The notes beneath the pieces were generated by a model, which was not told where the DNA came from, ran no database searches, and saw nothing but the letters and a program-made list of their open reading frames with translations. Of a DNA stretch of 53,330 bases, positions 41,740 through 49,587 are shown piece by piece. How positions within the stretch are numbered: position 1 is the stretch's first letter; the number at the start of each line of letters is the position of its first letter. The translations under genes were made by a program, and so were the position numbers. The stretch comes from a virus, in the IMG/VR virus record IMGVR_UViG_3300037010_000252, positions 1-53,330 of that record; one strand, written 5' to 3'.

Positions 41740-43131
41740 TTACGTCACGATAGCATCAGTCGTCCTAATTGCCGATACCGACGCCCCGGCATTCGTTACG
41801 GTAGCCGAGTTCTCAAACGGCAAGATGCCCTTTTTACGAACACGGGCAACCACATCAAAATCTGAAACGTACACAAAACTCTTGCTCATGCTTGAGCCAG
41901 TTGCCAAGTCGTCTATGAGCGGATTGTATAGTGCTGCGCCACTTGCTCCAGATAGGGCCGGGGACACGCCGGTAAACTGCTTGGATCCGCGTGTTACCCC
42001 GGTGTATGTATAGCGAGTATCTCCAAGGCGCAACACTCCGGTATCCGCGATGTCGTTGCCAATTGCTTCGTTGACAGTTACCGTGGTGGCCGACGTGTGA
42101 ACCCCGTTTAGGGTGAACTGGCTCTTGTTTAGCGCCCCAGATACGGTACGCCCGACAAGTACACGATCTCCGGCAACCAGGCCAGAGACAATAACAGAAA
42201 CCGTGGTAGGCGGAATCCTGGTTGTCCCGGATGAGTCGATAAGCTGGCGGTTGTTTGAGTCGCTTACGTTGGTGAGCAGAACGCCGCGAGCGCCAAAGAA
42301 TTTGCCGCCTGCAAAGCTACCGAATGGCGATTGCTTAACTTCTGCATATGAAGGATCAACAGACCTGTAAAACTGGCCTTGTACGCCGTTCAGGGTAGTG
42401 GTAGATCCTCGCCGTGTAATGTATTTGAGATACTTGTATGCCTGGGCGCAAGTGTATACACCTCCGCAATCCACCTTAGCCCCGTAGCTTTCTGCCGTTC
42501 CGTCTCCGTTAACATCCTCTGTATATGTGCCGAAACTGACTGTGATTGTATAGGCCGACACGTCAGATCCATCGTCGTTTGTGTCTGGGCTGGTCGCAAG
42601 AGGAATCGGGTTCCGTCCACCAGTCGCGCTTGCCTGTGCAGTGAAGTGATCGTACAGGTCTGCATTTCCGGTAACACGGTTGCGAATGTAGGCGGTAATG
42701 TTTCGGTTATCAACATCGGATCCGCCCGACACCACTTTAACAAGCTGGTCGATATGCCCTTGCACATAACCAGGGTACGTAGCTACCAATGCAGCATTTT
42801 GCAGCCAGTAAACTACGCCATCTGTCTCAATAGTACCCAGAGTGTAGAAGTTGGCCCACACGTCCTTGTCTGTAGTGGCCTTTTGAACCACAATCGAGCC
42901 GCCGTATAGGTATCCCAAGTCACTGTCTGAGCCGAACGTCCATCCATTGATGAGTGTGTATTCGACCGGGGTTTGTGCCGACATTGGAACCGTGTCGTCC
43001 ATTTGTCCCGCATCGTCAAACAAGTCCATCAACCATGAATACAGAGCATTTACCGTATAGCGGGTAGTTCCGCTGACGTGGCTAATCTTCTTGTTTGTAT
43101 AGTCGAGGCTGAAATCGTCATAAATTGCCAT
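41740..43131 (-). CDS. Large virion protein, tail region
   Basis: 463 residues. MAIYDDFSLDYTNKKISHVS, GTTRYTVNALYSWLMDLFDD and DTVPMSAQTPVEYTLINGWT is the opening of a phage structural family seen with tail-spike cassettes. The C-terminus is beta-rich (VSVIVSGLVAGDRVLVGRTV). Probably part of the tail-spike attachment or adhesin assembly. The gap to the next upstream gene is 12 bases. Confidence 0.7.
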   Translation of the reverse strand: MAIYDDFSLDYTNKKISHVSGTTRYTVNALYSWLMDLFDDAGQMDDTVPMSAQTPVEYTLINGWTFGSDSDLGYLYGGSIVVQKATTDKDVWANFYTLGTIETDGVVYWLQNAALVATYPGYVQGHIDQLVKVVSGGSDVDNRNITAYIRNRVTGNADLYDHFTAQASATGGRNPIPLATSPDTNDDGSDVSAYTITVSFGTYTEDVNGDGTAESYGAKVDCGGVYTCAQAYKYLKYITRRGSTTTLNGVQGQFYRSVDPSYAEVKQSPFGSFAGGKFFGARGVLLTNVSDSNNRQLIDSSGTTRIPPTTVSVIVSGLVAGDRVLVGRTVSGALNKSQFTLNGVHTSATTVTVNEAIGNDIADTGVLRLGDTRYTYTGVTRGSKQFTGVSPALSGASGAALYNPLIDDLATGSSMSKSFVYVSDFDVVARVRKKGILPFENSATVTNAGASVSAIRTTDAIVT

Positions 43132-43143
43132 GATCTTGTCCTA

Positions 43144-43530
43144 TTAGGCTATTAAATCTGGAACTTGTGAAATGTAAATTGTTCCGCCACTCTTTGAGAT
43201 GTTGCCGTAGGCATCCAGCGGTATGTACTTAGGTGCAGTTGTCCCTTTGCGTACAGCAACATGAACCAACATTGGATTTGAATACGCCGGAATACCTGCA
43301 ATAACTTCATATGTTGACGAAGCCACACCGCTTGCAAGCAGCAACCCGGTACTGTTTTCGGTCACACGATAAGCTGACCCAACTACGATGTTTTGCAGTG
43401 TCAGACTAGCGTAGAACAATGGATCAGTTGGAAGACGGAAGACGCCAACCCCATACCTGCCAAGGCTCTCTACTCGGCCGCTTTGTGCCGGTGAGAACGC
43501 ATTGAATGTATCCGGGATAATTGCGCTCAT
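43144..43530 (-). CDS. Small structural protein of the receptor-binding cassette
   Basis: 128 residues, start overlapping the stop of the spike gene. FYASLTLQNIVVGSAYRVTE and STGLLLASGVASSTYEVIAG suggest one beta-sandwich, with LVHVAVRKGTTAPKYIPLDA at the end. The pattern recurs in phage tail regions. Function unknown, perhaps a collar or chaperone of the spike. Confidence 0.65.
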   Translation of the reverse strand: MSAIIPDTFNAFSPAQSGRVESLGRYGVGVFRLPTDPLFYASLTLQNIVVGSAYRVTENSTGLLLASGVASSTYEVIAGIPAYSNPMLVHVAVRKGTTAPKYIPLDAYGNISKSGGTIYISQVPDLIA

Positions 43531-44990
43531 TACGAAACCTGCGGGTCTGGATCAACGAATAGTATGTCGAGCGAAGATGCTGATTTGATACCTATGTTGA
43601 GGGTAACAACTACTGCGCTATCCTGCTTGATAGAGGTTGGAGTCGTTACGCTTATCTTGTTCTTGTTGAAGGTAATCGACCCCCATGTTGATGATGGGAG
43701 CCAGGTTGCAGTCGATGTAGCAAGAGGCGCAGGAGAAGACAGCCTGTTCCGCGAACTAACAGTTTTCGGCAAACCTGTTGCATCATCTACATAAGTCACC
43801 TCTAGCCACACAGTTGCATCAGTCGGGGACATTGTGTTGGCAACAAGAAACTCTTGCGTAATAGTCTTGCTTGCCGCTGCGCTCTGGTAAACCTTGCTCG
43901 TGTGAATTTTAAGCGGCGCTGACGTGCTGGCCGTAACGGGATACGCGCGCCATGACCAAGGAGTAGAACCGCTGGTTGGCAGCGTTGCATTGAGTGTTGG
44001 CGGGTTGTTGTCAGAACGTGACGATATAAAACCACTACGATCCCACCGCTCAGACCCCAGACTTCCATCGGCTCCAAATGTAGAAATAGTTCCAATGTGG
44101 CGGGCAGTAGATGACGAAAGATTTATTGTCTTCGGATAAGAAAACCCAAATGTTTCTGCATAACCTACATAGCTTGTTGACATAATAAACAGCGTGAATC
44201 CAGTAGTCACCAAGTTGCCAGTTAAACTCCCGCCATTTACCAGAAAATTGACACCACCAGAACTCGAACCAGCAAGACTGATTGCAGCTAACTGGCCATA
44301 AGGTCCACTTGACGCATTCGCAATCAATGTAGTGTTATTTAGCACTACTTGACCTTGGGTCGCGCCAATAAACGTTGAGTATTGTCCGATACTAATTGTG
44401 CAATTGTTGACTTCATTAAAACCAGTGTATCCACTACCAAGGTTAGAGCCAGTTGCATAGATGGCTATTCTTCCGTAGCCGTTAGTTGTGTTTGATACAT
44501 CTATCAACCAGCCATCTATAATGTTCGCAGCACTTAAATATATTGCAACACCATTCGAGTTCGATGCACAAACTACACTTATCCGCCCTGCTGTCGATGC
44601 GATTACATTATTGGCTGTACGAATGGTTGCAATGTAGGTTGCCAAACTGATGGTAAGCGTACCGCTAACTCCGCTCCATACAGCGCCATTGTCAAGTATC
44701 CACGTCACTACAACGGAAGGTGAATCGTCCGTAAGCCCTGACTTACCCAAATAGCTGTTAACAGTAAGGGTCAGAGTGATGTCAGCGCCACCGCTGGTCT
44801 TAGAGCGAATATATACAGTATCACCAGCATTCAACGACCCATAGGCCGGTGCAGTGCTAGTAGTGCTATTTGTGTTAAAGAAAATAGCAATGTCATTCCA
44901 AGCCCCAGGCGCACCAGCCGATGCAGCTTCATTACTTGCAGTGCCGTCACCACAATATGCAGCGCCGTGGATAAGATACTTGTTAGCCAT
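43530..44990 (-). CDS. Tail-spike / receptor-binding protein, beta-helix type
   Basis: 486 residues. The N-terminus (MANKYLIHGAAYCGDGTASN) is followed by about 250 residues of regular short strands with Asn/Ser/Thr/Gly turns (ISVVCASNSNGVAIYLSAAN, IAIYATGSNLGSGYTGFNEV), the signature of a right-handed parallel beta-helix. The C-terminal domain looks like a separate beta-sandwich. It likely binds host surface glycans. The base composition of the turns (AAT/ACT-rich) differs from its neighbours, which fits horizontal exchange of spikes. Confidence 0.7.
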   Translation of the reverse strand: MANKYLIHGAAYCGDGTASNEAASAGAPGAWNDIAIFFNTNSTTSTAPAYGSLNAGDTVYIRSKTSGGADITLTLTVNSYLGKSGLTDDSPSVVVTWILDNGAVWSGVSGTLTISLATYIATIRTANNVIASTAGRISVVCASNSNGVAIYLSAANIIDGWLIDVSNTTNGYGRIAIYATGSNLGSGYTGFNEVNNCTISIGQYSTFIGATQGQVVLNNTTLIANASSGPYGQLAAISLAGSSSGGVNFLVNGGSLTGNLVTTGFTLFIMSTSYVGYAETFGFSYPKTINLSSSTARHIGTISTFGADGSLGSERWDRSGFISSRSDNNPPTLNATLPTSGSTPWSWRAYPVTASTSAPLKIHTSKVYQSAAASKTITQEFLVANTMSPTDATVWLEVTYVDDATGLPKTVSSRNRLSSPAPLATSTATWLPSSTWGSITFNKNKISVTTPTSIKQDSAVVVTLNIGIKSASSLDILFVDPDPQVS

Positions 44991-45390
44991 TCATAATGCC
45001 CTGATCTGCGCACAATGAAGCAAATGCCTGCATCTGCAAAGCAGCTTGCGCAATCATGAAAATTGCTGGCACCAGCTCATACTTATCCGAAACAGTAACC
45101 TCAATCTCTTTGTCTGTATTGTTCCAGCCAACAAGCGGTGAATGCTCGGCAAGCCAGTTCTTGACACACTCCGATTTGGTTCCTATGTAGTCTAATGACA
45201 GACGAAACGCAGATTCACCGTCGTCGGTGACGCGCCAGCCGTTACCATTGATTGCGTCAGCAAACACGACCACGTTATCACCATCGTCCCACTTCATTGG
45301 AGTTACCACCATAAAACCATTTTTGGTATCAATGACTTCAAAATTATGGAGAATCTCAAATTCAATTTTGGATATGGACTCCTTATCCAT
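44983..45390 (-). CDS. DUF1828-like protein
   Basis: 135 residues. VVVFADAINGNGWRVTDDGE and SAFRLSLDYIGTKSE match the core of a small domain I recall as DUF1828, found in phages and bacteria beside small toxin-like or unknown genes. No catalytic residues can be assigned. It overlaps the spike gene by 8 bases and the next upstream gene by 8 bases. Confidence 0.65.
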   Translation of the reverse strand: MDKESISKIEFEILHNFEVIDTKNGFMVVTPMKWDDGDNVVVFADAINGNGWRVTDDGESAFRLSLDYIGTKSECVKNWLAEHSPLVGWNNTDKEIEVTVSDKYELVPAIFMIAQAALQMQAFASLCADQGIMNG

Positions 45391-45775
45391 TCAGAATCTC
45401 CTGAGCACGCCCACTTGCCAGTATGCCTGCCTGTTCTAGCATCATCACACCGCCTTGTGTTTTCGTACTATCGAGGTCTACATCCTCAGCCAATTCCATA
45501 AGATACAGGTAATCATCCAATGCTGCACTCGAACCGCGTGCCTGCCGAATGGCGATACGCTCTTCGGAGGTGAATAGCTCCAAGAACTCCAGTTTTGACA
45601 GGGTGCGGCGGCCTCCGTATTTGTGGTAGTCAGTCACAACGGGGGCATCTGGGCTAGGCTCCATGGTCACAACTTCCTCAAGTCTCCATCCATCGCCAAG
45701 ATGTTCCGGGCTTGGGGAATCTGCAACGTACTCGGTGACAGCTCCATTAGGATCAGTTGCGCGAAATGTTGGCAT
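45383..45775 (-). CDS. Hypothetical tail-region protein
   Basis: 130 residues. FRATDPNGAVTEYVADSPSP is an extended N-terminus; LSKLEFLELFTSEERIAIRQ and AALDDYLYLMELAEDVDLDS form a helical C-terminal domain common to many phage proteins near fibre genes, where they act as chaperone-like or structural proteins of unknown role. Overlaps its downstream neighbour. Confidence 0.65.
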   Translation of the reverse strand: MPTFRATDPNGAVTEYVADSPSPEHLGDGWRLEEVVTMEPSPDAPVVTDYHKYGGRRTLSKLEFLELFTSEERIAIRQARGSSAALDDYLYLMELAEDVDLDSTKTQGGVMMLEQAGILASGRAQEILNG

Positions 45776-45861
45776 GTTGTCTCTATTGTTAAGCTGTCAG
45801 GAGGTCGTGATACTGGAACTATGCCAAGTTACGCCAGTTTTCATACGCACCCTAGACGCAG

Positions 45862-46491
45862 TCACTCGTTAACGGCTGGCAGAGACAGCACGTACTCTTC
45901 AAGAGACCGATTGCTACTCTCTTCCGCTTTTCCGATGTTGAACATTTCACGCTCCAGCGTAATCAGCGTTTTGAGGGCATTGGATAGGTCTGCAAGAACC
46001 TTTGTGTTGGCGGAGAGCGATACTGCACGCATCATTTGCGACCTTCTTATCGGGCTTTCATCTCCGTCACACTCAGCCCGGATGTCTTCCTGTATCTGCT
46101 CTCGATTGCGGATAGCGGCTTCAAGGTCGTCCATGAGCATGTCTGCAGCGCCTCGCGCACGCATCACGCTCTTGCTATGCTCTCGCATCATCGCAAGAAC
46201 TATCTGCGCGTTTTCGTTGACAACCATCTTATCATTGATGTTGTCAGCGATGCGCAGCGCAACTACATCCTTTGTCGCCTTGAATACGATGTTGGCGTGC
46301 AAGTCCTTATCGCTTCCGACCAGGCTCCTCAGCCTGTAAACGGTATGGTATCCAACGCTATGCTTCTCCGCGATAGCCTGTGTGTTGAGGATGCCAGCGC
46401 GAATGTCGTCAATAATGGCCTGCCTTTTGTTCTCACGCTGAACGGCGGTCATTCTGTCCTTCACCAGTCGGCGCTTTACCCGCTGTGACAC
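45862..46491 (-). CDS. Terminase small subunit (putative)
   Basis: 209 residues. The N-terminus is basic and includes an HTH (AIAEKHSVGYHTVYRLRSLV); then a long central helical region (IVLAMMREHSKSVMRARGAA) and helical C-terminus ending in a conserved EREMFNIGKAEE-type segment. The layout fits small terminases that recognise packaging sites. Its downstream partner would be the large terminase at 39105-40634, which is separated by the tail-spike cassette. The overlapping plus-strand ORF at 45623-46339 is antisense shadow. Confidence 0.65.
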   Translation of the reverse strand: MSQRVKRRLVKDRMTAVQRENKRQAIIDDIRAGILNTQAIAEKHSVGYHTVYRLRSLVGSDKDLHANIVFKATKDVVALRIADNINDKMVVNENAQIVLAMMREHSKSVMRARGAADMLMDDLEAAIRNREQIQEDIRAECDGDESPIRRSQMMRAVSLSANTKVLADLSNALKTLITLEREMFNIGKAEESSNRSLEEYVLSLPAVNE

Positions 46492-46492
46492 G

Positions 46493-46975
46493 TCATTTCT
46501 CCGCTTCGTGCCAGTCTATCAATGCGTTCAGTCGCTCGGCGCATGTGTCGTATTGCTGGTTGGCGCTGGAGATCCAGTAGGCAACGTCCCGATCAGAGGC
46601 GGCAGGTGCATCGGAACCTTTTGTGTCAGGCTTGCCGGGGGTTTCGGTTGGGTCGCTGGCGGCTGGCTGCAACAGGCTGACAGCAGCAGGGGAAAGGCAA
46701 GGAACATTGTGGGTGACGGATGGGACACGTTTGATTACCTCTACGGTTTTGACAGTGATTCGGCCTTCTGCCTGGGCGAGACGCGCGGTTGCCTCATCGG
46801 CTCGCTTGATTTGCGCGTTGATCGCAGCAATCTGCGCCTCGCGCTGCTTTGCAAGCTCGGCCTTGGCCTTTTTTTGGCTCGAACCATAGCCATAGTAGAA
46901 CCCGCCGCCGAACAATGCGACGGCGACCAGGACGGCAGCCAGGATACGGTACGGAATCGGGATCAAGGACAGCAT
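46493..46975 (-). CDS. Rz-like i-spanin
   Basis: 160 residues. N-terminal signal anchor YRILAAVLVAVALFGGGFYY, then a coiled coil (KAKAELAKQREAQIAAINAQ) and a periplasmic region with two cysteines. This is the standard inner-membrane spanin design; it works with Rz1 to disrupt the outer membrane at lysis. The start overlaps the endolysin stop by one base. It contains the Rz1 gene in another frame. Confidence 0.85.
   Translation of the reverse strand: MLSLIPIPYRILAAVLVAVALFGGGFYYGYGSSQKKAKAELAKQREAQIAAINAQIKRADEATARLAQAEGRITVKTVEVIKRVPSVTHNVPCLSPAAVSLLQPAASDPTETPGKPDTKGSDAPAASDRDVAYWISSANQQYDTCAERLNALIDWHEAEK
46528..46707 (-). CDS. Rz1-like o-spanin lipoprotein, nested in Rz
   Basis: 59 residues from ATG 46707 (a GTG at 46728 is an alternative). 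MFLAFPLLLSACCSQPP is a lipoprotein signal with lipobox LLSAC; the mature part is proline-rich (PATQPKPPASLTQKVPMHLP). Entirely inside Rz in the +1 frame. Classic Rz/Rz1 arrangement. Confidence 0.85.
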   Translation of the reverse strand: MFLAFPLLLSACCSQPPATQPKPPASLTQKVPMHLPPLIGTLPTGSPAPTSNTTHAPSD

Positions 46976-47442
46976 TACATCTCCCTAATGCCAAGGCACA
47001 GCTTGCGCTCTGCCTCGCGGCGCTTAACCAAACCGGGATTTACCTTTCCTCCGGCCCTGTTAAACAGCAAGATAGCGTCACATGCCCCCTTGTAGTCGCC
47101 CATCACCATCTTTTTGGCAACTGTTGACCTGCAAAACGCATCGGGGCCGATGTTGTAAGTAAGACTTACAAGTGCGTCGAACTCATACTGATACATCGGC
47201 ACCGGGGCGCAGCGTTTAACCGCGTCGGAATAAACGCTCGCACTCTTGTTGAGCCGAATCAGGGATCGCACCGGGTCAGTCTTGTCTCCCGGCTTTACGC
47301 CTTCTGTAGTCCCAAACCCGATGGTCTGCACTCCTACACCATCGTCATAGGCCGTCCCTCTATAACCCTCGCTGACCGCGATACCTACCAGGGCAGACGC
47401 CGACAGAACCAAGGCGCCGATGGCTGTACGTCGCTGGATCAT
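46975..47442 (-). CDS. SAR endolysin (T4-lysozyme-like muramidase)
   Basis: 155 residues from the ATG at 47442; the longer reading to 47727 crosses the holin gene. RRTAIGALVLSASALVGIAV is a signal-arrest-release anchor, weakly hydrophobic and Ala/Gly/Ser-rich. The catalytic triad region SEGYRGTAYDDGVGVQTIGF matches E-x8-D-x5-T, the muramidase motif. Cys near the C-terminus may form activating disulfides. Overlaps the holin stop by 4 bases (ATGA). Confidence 0.88.
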   Translation of the reverse strand: MIQRRTAIGALVLSASALVGIAVSEGYRGTAYDDGVGVQTIGFGTTEGVKPGDKTDPVRSLIRLNKSASVYSDAVKRCAPVPMYQYEFDALVSLTYNIGPDAFCRSTVAKKMVMGDYKGACDAILLFNRAGGKVNPGLVKRREAERKLCLGIREM

Positions 47443-47657
47443 TCGTCGTCCCTCATCTTGGGCTGCGCAATCAGCCGTGCGAACATCGCGCCCGCAACGG
47501 CAACAAACGACAAGACGGCGAACAAATCGCGCGGGATAGAATCCGAGAAGATTGGCACAACGACCTCGGCGCCCGACATGACTGCGGCAAACGCACCCAG
47601 GCGCATACTCCATGCCTTGCGCGCGATTCGCTTCCAATCGTCTAGCAGCATTATCAT
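47439..47657 (-). CDS. Holin-like membrane protein (DUF7940-like)
   Basis: 72 residues. Two hydrophobic segments (LGAFAAVMSGAEVVVPIF and LFAVLSFVAVAGAMFARLIA) flanked by charges, with an N-terminal MLLDDWKRIARKAW amphipathic helix. The pattern is common directly upstream of SAR endolysins in beta- and gammaproteobacterial phages. It likely forms pinholin-type lesions that depolarise the membrane and activate the SAR enzyme. Overlaps both neighbours by 4 bases. Confidence 0.8.
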   Translation of the reverse strand: MIMLLDDWKRIARKAWSMRLGAFAAVMSGAEVVVPIFSDSIPRDLFAVLSFVAVAGAMFARLIAQPKMRDDE

Positions 47658-47938
47658 TTACCGTTCCTTTGTTGCGCGTACTGCCGTTTTTCGTGGTCGA
47701 TCTGGCAATCTCTGTCGCAATAAACAAGCTCGGGCGGAAGCTCTTCCCCGCAGTTCAGGCAATGCCCATCATGTTCGGGAACAGGCTTCCTGTAACTGAT
47801 GGCCGCTTCACGCGCCTTTTCCTCGGCAATAGTTGCCAGATCGTCAATGTCCATTTTTGGAAAACTGAAAAATTGAACTAGGCAATACACCAGCATACCG
47901 GCCGCAAACCCTATCGAGAATCCGGCAACGAAGAGCAT
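47654..47938 (-). CDS. Membrane-anchored zinc-ribbon protein
   Basis: 94 residues. N-terminal transmembrane helix (MLFVAGFSIGFAAGMLVYCL), then charged linker, then HCLNCGEELPPELVYCDRDC, a four-Cys zinc ribbon of DksA/TraR-like spacing. It sits in the lysis cassette, suggesting a membrane role, but its function is not known. Confidence 0.7.
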   Translation of the reverse strand: MLFVAGFSIGFAAGMLVYCLVQFFSFPKMDIDDLATIAEEKAREAAISYRKPVPEHDGHCLNCGEELPPELVYCDRDCQIDHEKRQYAQQRNGK

Positions 47939-48129
47939 TAGTATGCGAGCATGTGTACCGAAACATTCTTTGCTCCAGCGTCTTCCAGGGCTTGCTTGAA
48001 CTCGGATGCGCAGTCTTCCTCAACGGAGGTCATAACGCTTTTAACGCATTCCATAGCCTCATCGGTTGACGCCATGTTTGCGTACTCAAACCAAATCGAC
48101 ACATGCACCGTAATCTTGCCCTTGCTCAT
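47938..48129 (-). CDS. Small hypothetical protein
   Basis: 63 residues from ATG 48129 (AGGA 7 bases upstream); the longer reading to 48216 would overlap the next gene heavily. SKGKITVHVSIWFEYANMAS then TDEAMECVKSVMTSVEEDCA gives an alpha/beta ferredoxin-like or dodecin-like profile. Overlaps the upstream stop (ATGA). Not recognised. Confidence 0.65.
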   Translation of the reverse strand: MSKGKITVHVSIWFEYANMASTDEAMECVKSVMTSVEEDCASEFKQALEDAGAKNVSVHMLAY

Positions 48130-48503
48130 GGATGAGTCCTTCCTCCGGTAATCCATAACCACAACATCCCGCCGAGCACAGTCACAAACAGAACTGGCCG
48201 CCACATAACTCCGCACGCAGAATTAAGCCTGCCCATAAACCGCATCATTCCTCGCACGTCCTCAGTAAATTCCGGCAAGCCCTCCTGTCGTTCAGCGATC
48301 CGAACTAGATTGGCGACCGTCAACGTAAGAGCCTTGATGGATTCGGTAGTTTCCGCGTGCATCTTGAATGACTCAGCCCTGGCCGCAACCAGTTCGACCA
48401 TTAGCTTGTCGTTGTCCTCCATGCGCTGATGAAGCCTCTCTACCCTGTCATTGATCCGTTTATGGACGTGCGACGTTGTGTCTGTTGATCGTCTATCTGT
48501 CAT
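48126..48503 (-). CDS. Coiled-coil membrane protein of the lysis cassette
   Basis: 125 residues. A long N-terminal coiled coil (VHKRINDRVERLHQRMEDND to residue about 70) and one C-terminal transmembrane segment (WRPVLFVTVLGGMLWLWITG). Similar small proteins lie near holins in other phages and may be holin partners or haemolysin XhlA-like. First gene of the lysis block. Confidence 0.65.
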   Translation of the reverse strand: MTDRRSTDTTSHVHKRINDRVERLHQRMEDNDKLMVELVAARAESFKMHAETTESIKALTLTVANLVRIAERQEGLPEFTEDVRGMMRFMGRLNSACGVMWRPVLFVTVLGGMLWLWITGGRTHP

Positions 48504-48709
48504 TTGCGCGACCGTGTGATGCTTTTGCGTGATTTTGCCAAGCCACCAGGCCGTCAGCCATTAACCCCCACCGCACACAACGTTAACCATGCGGAGTATC
48601 TCCATCCGACTACGCTAACGCGCTGGAGATTGCGGTCGATGCCTATGCCCATGCTGGCAACAAGCACTAAAGGAGCGGGATTGCCGGAACAATCCGCTTG
48701 GGCGATGAA
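48504..48709. other. Gap without a supported gene
   Basis: 206 bases between an HTH-type gene and the lysis cassette. Short frames are present on the minus strand: 32 codons MGIGIDRNLQRVSVVGWRYS, and 22 codons MADGLVAWQNHAKASHGRAN that overlaps the start of the next gene with GGGGG nearby. Neither is strong enough to call. A plus-strand frame lacking a start ends in ALEIAVDAYAHAGNKH. I see no terminator. Confidence 0.35.
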
Positions 48710-49054
48710 TCAATCCACATGCACAACAGTCGTTACCGATCCACACCTCAGCGTGATGCGCCCTCGCTCGTCCTGTGTAGCAATCACGCCCCTGGACGCC
48801 AGTAGAGCAACTTTGCGTGCCGTCCGTGCGCCGTTACGCCTTGCATAGTCGATCAGCGCGGCATCACTAGCAGACCATCTTGTTTCGCACTTGTTGCGAT
48901 TTACCCGAACCCTCCGCCTACGGGCTGCCCACGCTGATCTTGCCAGGATGGCGCCTACTACCCCTGGGTGCAGTTTGCAAATGTTTGCAATTTCGCAGGT
49001 AGATAGGTCGTTCGGAGAGGAAAAAAAGAGAGAATCAATGATTGCGCACAGCAT
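48710..49054 (-). CDS. Winged-helix/HTH DNA-binding protein
   Basis: 114 residues from ATG 49054; a TTG at 49084 would add 10 residues. FSSPNDLSTCEIANICKLHP followed by GVVGAILARSAWAARRRRVR is an HTH with strongly basic wing (RRRRVRVNRN). C-terminus ends in two strands. It lies just before the lysis and late genes, so a late activator role is possible. The region contains several TTTGCA motifs, some within this gene. Confidence 0.6.
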   Translation of the reverse strand: MLCAIIDSLFFSSPNDLSTCEIANICKLHPGVVGAILARSAWAARRRRVRVNRNKCETRWSASDAALIDYARRNGARTARKVALLASRGVIATQDERGRITLRCGSVTTVVHVD

Positions 49055-49116
49055 TTTCCGCGAGTTTTCCTGCCCCCGTTTCAATCTGTGCGCTCTTATC
49101 TATTGATTTGATTGAA

Positions 49117-49174
49117 GTTTTGCAGTTTGTGCAATTTTTCCCATTTTTTTGCTGTGTTTTGCAAAATCTTTGCA
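49117..49174. repeat. AT-rich block with TTTGCA repeats
   Basis: Between the Ref-like gene and the HTH gene. TTTTGCA at 49118-49124, TTTGTGCA at 49126-49133, TTTTGCA at 49157-49163 and TTTGCA at 49169-49174; two more copies lie in the HTH gene near 48973-48990. Looks like a cluster of protein-binding sites, perhaps the control region of the lysis and late genes. Confidence 0.5.
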
Positions 49175-49175
49175 C

Positions 49176-49490
49176 TCAATCAAGCAAGCCATGTCGTTCG
49201 AGTATCTCGTTGCATTTGGCGCTTAGGTCTTCCTGCTTCCCGTATCTATCCTCGAATCTACGCTTGTACGGGTGTACGGCAATCAGTGTCTTGTCATTAC
49301 CTGTTCCGTGTTGATGGTGGCCAGCGCATAGCGGCAGGACGCGGCGATGCGCGCCTGGCTTTGTGCGGCCGTCTATGTGGTGGATGCTGCAATGGTTTGT
49401 CGGGTTGCCGTCGATATAGCACGCAATGCAGCCGATTACGTCAACCAGACGCGACCAGTAGATACGCTCGCTCTTGGTGGGTGCGCTCAT
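49176..49490 (-). CDS. Ref-like HNH nuclease
   Basis: 104 residues from ATG 49490. The motifs IGCIACYIDGNPTNHCSIHH and IDGRTKPGAHRRVLPLCAGH with HHQHGTG, then AVHPYKRRFEDRYGKQEDL, are the pattern of P1 Ref (a RecA-dependent, HNH-type nuclease). Zinc ligands would be the Cys pair and late Cys-x2-H; the catalytic His is in the HH. It may cut DNA in recombination or repair. It begins 12 bases after the tRNA, with no clear ribosome site. Confidence 0.75.
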   Translation of the reverse strand: MSAPTKSERIYWSRLVDVIGCIACYIDGNPTNHCSIHHIDGRTKPGAHRRVLPLCAGHHQHGTGNDKTLIAVHPYKRRFEDRYGKQEDLSAKCNEILERHGLLD

Positions 49491-49501
49491 ATCGAGTGTG
49501 T

Positions 49502-49578
49502 TGGTGGGTCTGAACGGACTTGAACCGTTGACCACGGAATTATGAGTTCCACGCTCTAACCATCTGAGCTACAGACCC
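49502..49578 (-). tRNA. tRNA with CAU anticodon (Met or Ile2)
   Basis: 77 nt on the minus strand. Acceptor GGGTCTG/CAGACCC, D-arm GCTC/GAGC, anticodon stem TGGAA/TTCCG with loop CTCATAA (anticodon CAU), T-arm AACGG/CCGTT with TTCAAGT, discriminator A and encoded CCA. CAU can be elongator Met or lysidine-modified Ile2; the T-loop and variable region resemble Ile2 slightly, so the identity is left open. Confidence 0.93.
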
Positions 49579-49587
49579 GTGAAGCTA

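Noticed and set aside
45623-46339. Long plus-strand ORF of 238 codons
   Set aside because: Exactly antisense to the terminase-small candidate and neighbours; Ser/Arg-rich composition without domain pattern or ribosome site; it is a frame shadow.
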